Assembly: GCA_930367205.1 (NCBI GenBank)
Contig: OV884009.1
Location: 100,647,189 to 100,711,188 of the forward strand
Source of the DNA: Acanthosoma haemorrhoidale
Taxonomy: Eukaryota; Arthropoda; Insecta; Hemiptera; Acanthosomatidae
Length of the DNA stretch: 64,000 bases
Reading direction: 5' to 3'
Of this stretch, positions 32,336 to 44,639 are shown piece after piece. Under the pieces are notes generated by a model. That model was not told the DNA's origin, made no database searches, and saw only the letters and a list, made by a program, of their open reading frames with translations. A program made the translations under genes and the position numbers. Every line of letters begins with the position of its first letter. Within the stretch, counting starts at the first letter, position 1.

Positions 32336-35300
32336 ATATATGTAATTACTTTTTTAGAAAATAATCTTGTATTATAATATTATTTTCCCAAGTTTAAAGT
32401 GTATAATAAGTATTTATAGATTTTTACATGAAAATATATAAAGAGGTATAATGAAACTTTCCTTATTTTGATTAAATCAATATTTTCAGTATATGATGCA
32501 TGCTATAAATGTATATGTTTCTATTATTGCTTAAATGGTGTAAAAATGAAAAAAATATAAATTTTAAAATATCTTTTAAAAAATGTTTGTTTTGCTGATG
32601 GTGAATACAGTGAAATGCTAGTCGTTGATGAATGGTTAAATATTAATAATAAGTATATTGTCATATAAGGTTACCAGATACTGGAATAATTGCTTAAATT
32701 AAATGAAAATTTAATTTATTATTTGCTTGAAAAAAAGTAAAGCTTTTAATATTTTTCATTGTGTTTTAAGAAGTAAGAATGGTGTATATTCCAGTACCCG
32801 TTCATATTATGCTGTATGTTTAACTTAAAATAAGTACACCAATTATAAGAAATTGGTTGTTATATTTTTGTATAGTACACTTTAACACTAAGAAGTTTTC
32901 TATTATTTAAGCTTTCTCAGTTTTAACTAATTATAAACCAAAATAATTTTTGTATATTCGTTAATGCATATATTTTATTTTAACAATTATTTTGTGTTAT
33001 TGTTAATAGTACTTTGTACTTCTGTTTTTAAAATGTAGTTAGTATTGTCAAAGCAAGCAGTGATTAAAGTCATGAATAGATATTACATGATTATTTATGT
33101 ATGTGTATGTGTGAGAGGGAGTGCATATGTTGCAGGCTTACCGTTAAATCAGCCTTTTTGCAATATGACAAGCTTTTATGAAGATGGCATCTTTTTAAGT
33201 AAGCATTGATCATTCCCTAATTAGGTTGAAACATTTATCTAACTTAACATCTATCATATTTCATGTTAGACCAATAGAGGTGGTGCTATATTATACTATA
33301 ATGTGAAAATGTCAACAGCAGTTTACATTAATGCCAATAATGATTCAGTTACCTGCAGATATTTTTATACTTAGCAGTCTCCAAATTTAATTGCATAAAA
33401 GGCATCAACATAGACTCATACACACATATACGTACATATACATTAATTAATTATTTATATATGTGTGTGTGTGTACATACATGTATATACACATAAATAA
33501 AAACATAGTTTGTTTTTTTATGTTAATACTAGTGTGTCAGTGAAGTGCATATTGCACTCTGAACATTTTCACTATCAATATTCAATGAGTATTGAACAGT
33601 TATTCAAGGGATGATCATAAGTTTTTTTCACAAGATTATTTTGTATGCTATATACAGTCCTAGTTGACATTATATAAGTCCTTATACCGATTGTAAATAA
33701 ACATGGTTTATGTAATTTAAAAACTGTTTGTAAGCCATCTGGAACAAACCTTTGAGCCTATCAGTTGACAAAGAACTAACTCTAGACCTCATTTCTCTCT
33801 ATATAACAGCTGTAGTCCGTTAGTATCAGCACTGTGGTGGCAGATCTGTGAAATAATGATTTGCCGAAAAGTATTAGTTCACAGGTCCGGCACCCTAAGC
33901 TTTAATGCAAGTTAACTCATTCTGTCAAATGAAAGACTTGGATGATGAAAAAGTTTTTATGTGGGCATTTCGTGATAATTATCACTTTTTGTTAAGATAA
34001 AACTTTTAATAATTATTAATGATATTATCTCATGTAGGAACTATCTCTTATTTAATTCCTTGTTTAATTAATTGAACCTTAATATTACAACTATTGCTAC
34101 TTTTATTCATTTGGCACAAGTTTGAAACAATAATAATTCACTATAATTATTATTAAGTTATTCCTTTTAAAATTTCATGTCCATACAACATTCCCAAAAT
34201 GTTACATTAAATTTATGGTGTACATGTTTGTTATCTTTGTTGTGAATTTTATTTCTTTTTGACCAGCTGTTTAATCCATTTATTTGTTCTTCATAACAAA
34301 GTTAGAATCAAATCCATCTGTTCTGTGCTTTGTATTCTAAATGTTTTTCCTAATAAGTTTCATTTCATTTCTCCTTTGCATTTATAATATGGATGAGTTA
34401 TTTTATATTGATCTGTTCAATGAGACAATGTCTATTTACAATCATAGAAATTTATTATTTCCATGAAGTGATTGTTCACTGTACTTGCTTCTAAGTAGTT
34501 ATTAGGCTAAAAATAGTTGTTTATTATGAGTTCACTAGAACCAGTTGCCAAGCATCATGAGTTATGTATTTTATAGAAATTAGCTTTTAAACGTTTCTTT
34601 AAGTGTATCTTGTTAGCATTATCACTACATTGTATGTATTTATTTACAAAGAAAATCATAATATGTCTTTTAATTCATATAAAACTATTTTAACTAAATT
34701 AAGAGCTACTAAATTTTGTGTTCATACAATGCAGTGGTAAATTTGAAGTAATGATTTACTTGACTAGAATTTATTTTATTTAAAAATTTGTGGTGGCTGT
34801 GATTTTTAAGTTCATTATGGTAGCGTCACAGTAAACTTACTTTAATTGAGTTATATGACTGAAGATTTAGGATACTTTTATCTCCAATCTTTCGATACTA
34901 AACTAATGAAGTTTCCATACAGTGTAGCGTTCTGAATTTGATTGCAAAGGAAATTTACATTTTAATATATTCTAATTTTAAGTATTTTGTAAGGTTGAAT
35001 TTAGGTAAAACATAGTTTTTTCAAAACAATAATTTTCTTCTATAAATTAACAATATCTTTAAAACATTTTAAATGATGGCTAAGATATTACTCTGTTGTT
35101 GGACCGGTGTGAAATATGACCAAGTCACTTAATATTTGTTTGAGTAAAAATAGTCTTTTTTCTATTTACATGTTAAATTTTAATGACCTAAATAATTTAT
35201 GTTATTTAGAATTATTATGAAGAGAAGTATTGTTATTTATATTTTAAATTTATTATTTTGTTACTTAATCATTAAAAAATTAAAAAAAAAAAATCATTTT

Positions 35301-36974
35301 TCTGTTTTGACTTAATTTAAATATTCACTTGGTTGTTTTTGTATTGAACCAGCAGTTGTGAGATATCTAGTTATAATTAAATAGATTTTACTTCTATTAG
35401 CTGCCATTTTTCTTCAGTGTATTTTCTTAATGAGCCTGATATATTGTCTTCAATACTAGAGACAAATTATTTAGAAAAATATAATCACCTCCAGATAAAT
35501 GCCAGCTTGTAGAATTAAAAAAGAGCTCCCTAGATTGAATTAACTATGTTGTTGGAAATTTCAAGCATAGTAAAACTGATTATTCTTCATACTCAAGTTT
35601 GAAGGGGGGTAACAAATTAACAAGAAAAGGAATAATCAACGATTTGTTGATATCCTTGTATTTAACATACCTATGTGCACCTACCTTGTAAAGATGGCAA
35701 TGGAAAGAAATTTATGCTTTATAAAAATGTATGTCAATTTTGGAGGATTCACAACAGAAGCCAAGCATTAGCAGTAAGGTGATGACCTAGCCTAGTGTAT
35801 TAATTTGGCTTTATCGGAGTCATAATCAGCCATCTAAATTGTGGGAATTATTTAATAGTACATCCCAGCTCCTTGGATACCCAAATAGCTCAAATCTTTT
35901 GGGAAATTGCTTAGGCTGTAAAAGGGGCTTTGGAATCAGCTTGGAGAGTGAGCTTTATTCAATACCTCATAAACCAAATATATGTGCACACAATATCCTA
36001 CCCTCAAAAATCATTAGGATCATTCTGTCAATGGGAGGACACATATATTTATTTTTAGTTTGTACCTGTGTTAGTGACTAGTCTTATTTCATTTCAGCCA
36101 GGCAGCTAAAGAGCAGTTTAAAATCAGTTTCCAGAGGAGATTGCCTACTTTGTTGGTTAATACTTCGTTTTGTATAGAATCGCCTGTCATGAGTTTTGCA
36201 TTTCATTTGCTTGCTATTATAAGTAAATTGGAAAAATAATATTGAAAATGAATTTTAAAGAAAAATAACTGCTACCATACCAATTTTTCCTCATCAAAAG
36301 CTTCTAAACTCAGCCAAAGGATTTCTAAAATTCTCGTTAGACATGTCCTCCATTATGGCTCTGTGTGCTGAACTTTTTAACAAAAACTAATGGAAAGCAT
36401 CACTCAATTTATGGTGGAATGCATATCTCAATATATGCCTCTTCATAAATGTTACCTTGACTGCACTGGGTAGGCTGCAATATTAGTACGGATCAGGAGA
36501 AGATAGCCTTTCAGATCCTGACTAAGCAAGTTTCTTGAACCAGTCGGGTTAAATGTCCTTAATTAAGATGTGTAAACGCCAAATTGCTGCTGATCCTCAC
36601 AACAGACAAGGGTTGCTTACTATATTCTCAGAGAATAAAATAGTTCAAACAAACTACCAAGTTCAGTCCATCTTTCTCTATCGTTTGGGATACTTGCATA
36701 CTTTTTTCTCTTGATGTTTACTTTTAAACTTTATAACTAAAAAATAATAATTAGTCATGCCGGAACATCTTTATCCAACAAAAGGGGCTTTTCATAGAAA
36801 CATGAACTTAAAACACTATACAATTGTGTCCTGGGGAAAATTATGGACAATAAATTGGAGTAAGAATGCAGTTTTGGAAGGGTTACAAAGGAATTAACAA
36901 ACCAACATTATCACTAACTTGTTTAAATAAAAAATTTGGCAAACCTGTATTTATGGTTCGTTTATGTTCATAAA
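32336..36974. other. intergenic, no gene seen
   Basis: About 4.6 kb, strongly AT-rich. It contains a short CA/TG and TA-rich imperfect palindromic tract at 33420-33493 (CACACATATACGTACATATA ... ATGTGTGTGTGTGTACATAC). The 80-codon frame at 35839-36081 has no family resemblance or clear splice sites. Distal 3' untranslated sequence of the PHF13-like gene may extend into the left part. Confidence 0.55.
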
Positions 36975-37098
36975 TTTACGTATTGGAGAGATATAGCGCT
37001 CTCTTTTTATGAATAATTGAATACTTTCTTTTAGGATGCTATGCTGGGTGAGGGATATTTTTGAAATGTATGAATGAAAAGGTCTTTTCTAGGTGTCT
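36975..37098 (+). pseudogene. duplicated exon-like block, dead copy
   Basis: About 124 bp, nearly identical to 37218-37341 and lying 243 bp upstream of it. It includes the same acceptor (ACTTTCTTTTAG) and the start of the same frame (CYAG then GIFLKC and NEKVFSRCL). Here the glycine codon after CYAG.. is replaced by TGA, so the frame is closed. The sequence then diverges. Confidence 0.75.
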
Positions 37099-37277
37099 GG
37101 CAAACAACCTGTATTTATGGTTCATTTAATGAAAATGCATAATTTGTGAAAAAATTTAAAATTTATGTTCATAAATGTGATATTTCATTAATCCAGTGTT
37201 TGTAGTTTCAGCATGGATTTACGTATTGGAGAGATATAGTGCTCTCTTTTAACAAATAATTGAATACTTTCTTTTAG

Positions 37278-37543
37278 GATGCTATGCTGGGTGTGGGATA
37301 TTTCTGAAATGTTTGAATGAAAAAGTGTTTTCCCGGTGTCTACCCAGAATTTTAAAAACCTGGATGGAACTGCAGCGAATGAATATGAATGGAGAGGTGC
37401 TGTTCAGTCCCTTCGCTCCAACTGGAGTAATAGGATCTAAGTCAAGGCACGCTATTTTTAATGAGTTCATTCAATTTATTGTTGAGCTCACGTTGCCTAA
37501 ACAACGTTCTGCAAATAAAGTTATTAAAAATAGTGTCCCTTGA
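37278..37543 (+). CDS. unassigned exon-like open frame, possibly terminal exon
   Basis: After the acceptor TTCTTTTAG the frame runs 88 codons to TGA at 37541-37543. It encodes a cysteine-bearing start (CYAGCGIFLKCLNEKVFSRC), a central LPRILKTWMELQRMN, then GEVLFSPFAPTGVIGSKSRH and an IFNEFIQFIVELTLP helix-like end. Composition looks protein-like and is more GC-rich than its surroundings. Possible donors exist inside it (GAG|GTGCTG, GGA|GTAATA), so the stop may not be used. I do not recognise the family. Its 5' part is duplicated upstream in a dead copy. It could be an exon of an unrecognised gene or a piece of a transposon. Confidence 0.4.
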
Positions 37544-39108
37544 CTTAGCAGTGTCTTTCTATTCACATTCATTTGCCAACTGTTCCAGTTCTATCTAGAT
37601 TGTAAAATTGCAGGTAGACACCTGGAATTGACTTTTTATTCAATAGCATTTTTTTCCTTAATTTTTGTACCTTTAAATTAAAGATAACAGCATTGCAACT
37701 GTTTCCTTGTGATTAATTATGTTATACTAGGGTTCTAACCCCTCTTCTCCTTTCACATTATCTTTCCCTGGGAAACTTGAGAGGTTATTTCATTGTTCCT
37801 TAAAATCAAAAGCCCATACATCCATGCTGCATTAATCCCTCACTATTGATAGACTTCTTTGTTATTTATTTTACTATTATTATATTAGATATGTCTTCGT
37901 TTTCCTATTATTTAGTCATTTCTTTAAAACGGACTGGCGACAATTTTTCCTAAATAACTGTACTGATAATCTTAGAACATTTTTCCAAGTTCCTGCCATT
38001 TTAAACTACATATTTTTGTAAACTGTCACGCGTATTATTATAATGTTTAATGATTAGCTACATGTTTTGTTAGTGACTTTTTTCATTAAATACACAGCAA
38101 GGAATTGAAAAAAAAGTTGTAATGAAATAACAAGGTCCTATTGTACTTTAAACTTAATGATGACTCACATAAAATGGGTTTACTTTGTATACAAATTTAT
38201 CTTTGTCATGCTGATTTACTATTTCTGTTCATGAAAATTCAATTATATAACTACTCCGTAATAGTTAAAATGTTAATGGGAATTATTTTAATCTGGAGTT
38301 AATCAAATTATTAGAATTAAGCAGGTATCATTCAAAAATAATTTATAATATGAAAATAAGAAGGATCCAGTCTGTTTTACTACTTCATTTCATATATTTG
38401 GCTGAAGAACCATAGTCACAGTAAAATAATGATTTAACACACATGTATGCTTGTATTCATTTTCATTCATTGTATTCATACACTTGTAAATTGTAACTTC
38501 TTACTTTTTTTATTTTTGAAAAAATATGCTGTTATTTACAAGTGATATGAGCCACAGAGATTTTAGTTTAAAAATTTATTCTTGTCTTCACACCCAAAGT
38601 TACAAATTTCTGGTCTAACTAGTATATGTATTAATAACGTTTCATAATGTGATCCTTTTCCTTCTCCTATTACTAGTAGCAATGATTCTGAAATGCCATG
38701 AGTGATTGCTGTGGAAATTAGGTGTTCCTCAATGGTTGTTTAAATTGGAACATACAGTTGAATAAACTATCGTATGATTATTAATGAATTCATCACAGTA
38801 ATAATGTAATGTTTCATAATACATATTTTATAGGTGTAAGTATAGGTTCAAATTGTTAACAGTTTACAAGTTTGTTAAAAATAAGTCTTAATAAAGATTA
38901 AAAACCTACTGATTAGCGGAATATAACCATAAGTTATATTTAAGAAAAGGTGATAACATTTGTTTATAGTTAAAGCTGAAAAAAAGATACGTTAAGTGTC
39001 TACTACATATTTTTCAAAAACATTATATTGTTTGAACTACACAAAAATAAAAAAAATATTTTATGAATATATTTTTCTTTTATTATATTATTTTAAAATA
39101 GTCTGCAA

Positions 39109-39310
39109 GTTTCAGGCAAAAATACTGGTGCTGTAAATAAAGTGTCCCTGATATCTTACAGAGTAGTTCAAGCCTTAAGATGGTCTGCAGCTCTTTCACA
39201 TCCATTTGAAATGATGCACAAAATAAGAGAATAATACCACCTACTAACCTACAATATGAAGTGTGATCTTGGATTCAGTGCTCACTTGGCACTTGCCTTG
39301 AAATATTTCT
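39109..39310 (+). repeat. direct duplication, copy 1 (partner 39449-39649)
   Basis: About 200 bp differing from the second copy at only a couple of positions (GTAAAT/GTCAAT and GCTCAC/GCCCAC), with a 339-bp offset. It includes an acceptor-like TTTCAG and a 38-codon frame. High identity implies a recent event. Confidence 0.93.
39116..39234 (+). CDS. duplicated exon-like frame, copy 1
   Basis: After TTTCAG the phase-2 frame reads KNTGAVNKVSLISYRVVQAL and then RWSAALSHPFEMMHKIRE before TAA at 39232-39234. It looks like a C-terminal coding exon. The same peptide is encoded by copy 2, and the one difference in the frame (GTA to GTC) is silent. The family is unknown. It may belong to the same gene or element as the 37278 frame, but I cannot show a splice link. 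Confidence 0.35.
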
Positions 39311-39448
39311 ATCTATCTCTGGTTTAGAAGCTAATGTATTCTTTTTAATGAAAAAAGAGCCTAGTACATTTTTTTTTGGGGGGGGTAGTTACAACACGTG
39401 TTAGCTTATTGAGCCACACAATTCCTCACAGCCCAATAAGGTTTTGAT

Positions 39449-39649
39449 TTTCAGGCAAAAATACTGGTGCTGTCAATAAAGTGTCCCTGATATCTTACAG
39501 AGTAGTTCAAGCCTTAAGATGGTCTGCAGCTCTTTCACATCCATTTGAAATGATGCACAAAATAAGAGAATAATACCACCTACTAACCTACAATATGAAG
39601 TGTGATCTTGGATTCAGTGCCCACTTGGCACTTGCCTTGAAATATTTCT
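39449..39649 (+). repeat. direct duplication, copy 2
   Basis: Second member of the pair described at 39109-39310. The segment between the two (39311-39448) is unrelated and contains a T-run followed by a G-run at about 39369-39386. Confidence 0.93.
39455..39573 (+). CDS. duplicated exon-like frame, copy 2
   Basis: Same phase-2 frame and same 38-residue peptide as copy 1, ending in TAA at 39571-39573, with the acceptor TTTTCAG. A silent difference and an intact frame in both copies are compatible either with selection or simply with a very recent duplication. Confidence 0.35.
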
Positions 39650-41200
39650 GGCTACTTTGCAGATTTTGTTTAATTATTATTTTTGCTGATTTCGATGAAA
39701 AAGGATGGTGCATTTATACGCTCTCTCTTGCCAATCAGTTAGCTTGTTTGTTTTTCTTCAGGCAATACTAAACAATTACGTTTCTTTCAACAATTTTGGT
39801 TCTTATAGTAAGTAGTTAACAGTTGTTTTTTTTTATTATTACCTGATAATTATCTTCTGATTTTAACTTAAGGATGTTTATTATTTTGTGGTTAATCAAA
39901 GGTTACATTCAATAAACAGAAATTAGTGTGAAATAAACCAAGCTTACACAGAAAACAATTTTAAAATCACAAATGTTTGTTTCAGGTGGAAATTAGCCCA
40001 ACACATTTGGCTCAGTTGCCTAAAAGTTCATTTGGAGGATGTCAAATACACCTGAGACCAAAAAATATTGATAATTTAGTTTGTAGTTTAGGGATTTATG
40101 AGTTCTTGAAAGGTATATTAGAAGTATAATTGATAGGATTATAAATGCCTATAAGCATATTGGCTTATTAGAATTGTTCACCTACAAGACATTGGAATTG
40201 AGATTTTTCAGTTTTTTCAACACGACAATTTTCCTTAGCACAACACTTGAAAAGCTAAGGGGTAGTTAGCTCTATAACACTTGTAAAATGCCCAGAACCC
40301 TACATAATCCATCACCTTATATAAATCATTTAATACTTTTGGACAGCATGTAATTTTATATTTTTATCCAATGCCATTATCATCTGTAGCCTCTGCATGT
40401 ATTCTGTAAATAGGAAGAACTTAATAGTTCGTCCCATCAAAAACCAAGATCTGCTAAGGATAATGACTCCATTGGCTAATAATCTATTTGAGTACATTTA
40501 TATTCAATTATTATTATATATTGTAATGATATTTTTATGATCAATTGAATTTTATTTTAAAATGAATAAATAGCTAGAAAGTACAGGGAGGCCTATTTAA
40601 GGTCTCCACAGGTAGTATGGGATAATTGACTTAGGTGTAACAAAGGGCAGTAGTAGTGTTGCGGTAGCAGGTAGTTTAGGTATCAGCTTGTTCTAGAATA
40701 GAAAGAAGTTAGTTATAGCTAGTCCAGCCAGGAGTTAGGAGCAAGAGTTGCAGGAAACAAGTGTTTGTGTGAGGAGCCTGGAGTGAAGAAACCCATCCAC
40801 CACTAGCCAAGAATACATCCACTTATTTATATATCATTATTTGTAATAATGTTAAGATAACTTATTTATATTATATATAAATTTCTTTAGACAATTATGT
40901 TATTATGAAATATTAAAATATGCACTAGAACCAATACCCTATGATCTTATTAATTGAAACTTATAAAATAAACAATTATTCATTATAAATTTTTAATAAT
41001 ATCCTTTTAATCCTTATTTATAAGCAGGTAAAATTAGACCAAATATAGAGAATCCTCATTATATTTATAGCCAAAAATTGGTTTATAATTTTCTACTTAC
41101 TTGTAATATTGTTTTAACAGTTATCACTGTGTGTGTGTTTTTTTTTTAATCATTAGTAAGTCAAGGTAATTTATCGATATAAACTCGGATTAATTTTCCA
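39650..41200. other. AT-rich stretch without supported genes
   Basis: Nothing recognisable on either strand apart from a slightly GC-richer block near 40580-40810. Confidence 0.5.
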
Positions 41201-41204
41201 AAGA

Positions 41205-41935
41205 AAAGTGAGATGACTTCAGTGAGAGTGGGGGAAACAGCCGCAGGTGGGGACCCATCCCCACCACGCTGGCCACCTATCTAAGCAGCGGCATTAGACC
41301 GAATCAGCATAACGAACAGAACCATCACTTGGAACACTACTCTCTGCTCTGGCGCTTGCTGCTCTACTTTAACCAGAGTCTCCTCATTCAACTACCTCTT
41401 CATCTCTCTCTCCTAACCTCGCTATGTTTTAGTACGGCGTTGTCAGACCCCACACCTTCCTAGTGGGAATCTCTGCCTTCGTCTCGCTAAAACTAGCACC
41501 TCCTTGGGAGAGACCTCTCCCTCGTGGACAACGGTTGTCGTGGCCCAACAAATTTACCAATTAGTGTCTCCCACGACAATCCAGTCTGCCTCTCTCGCCT
41601 TTGGGATCCAGACGGATTTCGCCTACCCTCAGATACCGAGTGTGAATTCGTGGTCATTCCAAGACCACACAACAACCTACACTACCAACCCTGTTTCTCT
41701 TCTCCTGAACATAGTGCTTTGTCGGGGCACACACTTTCTAAGATCTTATGGAGTCAGATCAAAGCGACTAGGCCGGCAGCCAGGGTGAAAGACCACAGGT
41801 CCACCCGCCTAATATCTTTCTTGGCACTCACCGGACGGTGGCTAGAGATTGTAGCGACTCTAGCCCGCGGCGGGCGTCTCCGCCCCACCTTGGGGACTCG
41901 CATATCTGAGCCCGACAACTGCCTTGCATGATGCT
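41205..41935 (+). other. GC-rich island, probably retrotransposon-derived
   Basis: This is by far the most GC-rich stretch of the window, with sharp edges against AT-rich flanks. It carries open frames on both strands, the longest being 135 codons at 41524-41931 (plus). That frame ends in a basic LARGGRLRPTLGTRISEPDN. I cannot match it to a domain. The composition jump and the BEL/Pao gag about 700 bp to the right suggest transposon sequence such as an LTR or leader region. A CpG-rich promoter is a less likely alternative. Confidence 0.5.
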
Positions 41936-42619
41936 ATCTTGTTTTTCTAGGTCATCTAAGGCCTTACCAGGAAAAGCTTTCTCAATTCTTGAAAGGCCTG
42001 TTTTTCATTGCTTCTGTTTCTAACAAATGTTTCCATAAGTATCATTCCCTTAATACTTCATTTTTATTACAACTACCATAGATCCTGTCTCTGGACGAAA
42101 TTAAATGCCTTTACTATGTCTAAATACCAAGCATAAGTTTCTCTTTCTATTGAAAACAACTTCTCAGATTAATGCAGCTCTGCAAATATTAGATTAAGGG
42201 CACTCTTTTCTCCATTAACTCCATATTGTAACTCACGTTAATCGTTTTTTTTTATTTATAGAGATAGAGAGAGAGAGGCTGGGCTTCAACGTGGATTGAG
42301 GAGTGGTGCCTCTTACTGCAATGCCTACTTCTGAATTTCACTGAATTTGAATTTACATGACCCCAGTTCAATCAGCCACCAATACCAAGGTGTATTTCCC
42401 AGCCCTTCACAAAATCATCTTTATTTTGAGCTGGAAGAGAGGAATTTTTTCACAGTGGTATAGATAATGGTTATCGCTACATTGAATAAAATTTGGCAAT
42501 AGATGTGGTTTGAAGTACCTTTCTGAGAGGTGCATTCTTGTGAAGACGTTGTTTGCCTAGATGGAATTCCAGCATTTTGCAAGGAAACAGTCTCTTACTT
42601 CGGAGTGTCTATTCCGGTT

Positions 42620-43570
42620 CTAGTATAGTATTTGACAAGGTTCGCTGAGAGACATAATCTGTGGGAATGCTGGAATGCTGTGGTGCGAGAAATCGAATTG
42701 GTCTATCCCCTAAGACATTTTTAAGGCCTGTTTCCTTAGTCGAATGAAGTTGATGACGTCATCAGCAGTGGGTAAACATGCTCGATGCTAAAGACAATTC
42801 GAACTGTCTTCAAGTTTCCGGATTGAGAGCTCGAAGTGTAAGGGGTGATAAAAAGAGCTCGCAAGGGGTGTTCGGCTTTAGTGCGGGGAGTGCTTTAACA
42901 CTGTTTAGCACATCGGTAAGAAAGACGGAGTACCACTGATACTCTATTTTTACAGGTTCTCGATCAATGATTCTGCTGATAATTATGTCGGCTAGGACTC
43001 GAGGTTTGTCGTAGGTTTTTACCACCTTCGCACACGCTAAGATATAAGAGCCATCTTCGATCGGGAACCGTGGCAGAAGCTTTGGTTTTATGTGCCCCTA
43101 ATAGATGGAAATGGAATTTTCCCACGTTTGTTTAGTTTCTGTATGAACTAAAGACATTAATTGTCCATTTTAATATGTCACCACAGAACGTGGGTATTGG
43201 TATTCTGAGAAGCTGTGGCGTAGACTCAGATAAGAGTAAAGCAGTCTGTGCGCTGCGAGGGCACCCTATGCGCATTAATAATGCTTCACTTTCCCTTATT
43301 TCGTCTCTTGTGAGATCATAAGTTCGCTGCCAAGCTTCATTTGGAAAGTCTTCACTCATAGTATTATCGAGGTCATCCCGAATCGTTCGAATATTTTCCT
43401 TGTCTTTAAGGTTGGTTATAAGTCGCACTTCCCAGAAGTGTCATCATACTATAGATGTGTTTTCTAGCCATTATTGACTGACCCGGGGATGTCACGTCTT
43501 AACGCTTTAAGTTTGCGTTCTAGAGTGCTCACTTGAGTAGCAAAGTCGAGAATTGATTCCGGCATTACGA
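42620..43570 (-). pseudogene. BEL/Pao retrotransposon gag remnant
   Basis: Read on the minus strand from an ATG near 43566, the blocks are ILDFATQVSTLERKLKALRR; YDLTRDEIRESEALLMRIGC; LRIPIPTFCGDILKW (the PTFSGDxxxW signature of the BEL/Pao gag, DUF1759); YDKPRVLADIIISRI; FLTDVLNSVKALPALK; PLTLRALNPET followed by RQFELSLASS; and DRPIRF. Stops and frame changes separate the blocks, and a piece after GDILKW is missing. No protease, RT or integrase follows in order, so only gag remains. Confidence 0.85.
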
Positions 43571-44486
43571 TTGAATGATGATGGAAGTATTCAAATAATA
43601 TAAGGTAAAATAATAAGAAAATATTCGCAAAGGAAGCGAGAATAATAGTAAAATCAATACAACGTGGACAACAAGCTAACCGAGAGAGGGGAACATATAA
43701 AAGTGGATATGAATATGACCTGCCAATCAAAGAGTAAAGAATCCAGATAATCTTTGAAATAAAACGGCATAGTTGAATTGCTGAAATATAAGGAGGATGA
43801 TAAGAGCTCATAAGGAATTACATGTGCTGTATGATAAGAAAGGAGAACCAGCGAGAGAAAAGTATCAGATAATCACACCAGAAGAGATAGCTGGACTAAA
43901 AAAAAAAAAAATTAAAATGACTACAAAATGAAGAATAGAGCGAAAGGTCTAAATAAAGTTAATGTTCCTTGGCGATTATATATCTCACTGCAGCTAGTTA
44001 TACCTCTATGGATAACCTAAGGAATTACTATGGAGACAGTTATCTGGAGGGATATTTAAACAGTGTGCCTTAGGAAGATAAATGTGCTAATTATCAATTT
44101 ACTGCTGCGATGTTAATAATACCTTTCAAGCTCATTAGGTTTTCAAGGTAGATGATATATGTATTTGTTTGTGATAATAAAGTATAGCTTTTTAGGAAAG
44201 AAATGATAAGAAACAATTGTGTATGTTTCATTATCCTATACCACAAATAATTAAAGATTGAATTGTTCTTTATTTAATTAATAAGATATATTAATGATAT
44301 GGTGAAGATCTAAATGTGTAAAGGTTCTTTAGCTAAGAAGTGTAAGTGATAGCAGCTATATAAATTGCCAGGTTAGTTTAAATAAATAGGCGAGAGGATC
44401 TTTTACTCTAGGTTCAAGTGATTGACAATAAAAAGTATAACCTATAAATCAGCAATAACAGTAAAATAAAGGTTTAACATCTTTTA

Positions 44487-44626
44487 AACTATAACTTTAA
44501 CATAAAGAATTTAAGTTAATTTAGACTTTTAACTTAAACATAAAGAATTTAACTTTATTTAAATTTGTAACTTTAACATAAAGAATTTAACTTTATTTAA
44601 ACTTATAACTTTAACATAAAGAAATT
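44487..44626. repeat. minisatellite, 38-bp unit, about 3.7 copies
   Basis: Units begin at about 44487, 44525, 44563 and 44601. Each carries ACTTTAACATAAAGAATTTA with small changes. The later units are the most alike. Confidence 0.92.
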
Positions 44627-44639
44627 ATTGCTGAATTAA

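Noticed and set aside
33420..33493. Regulatory palindrome
   Set aside because: It is a low-complexity CA/TG and TA tract, better explained as a microsatellite.
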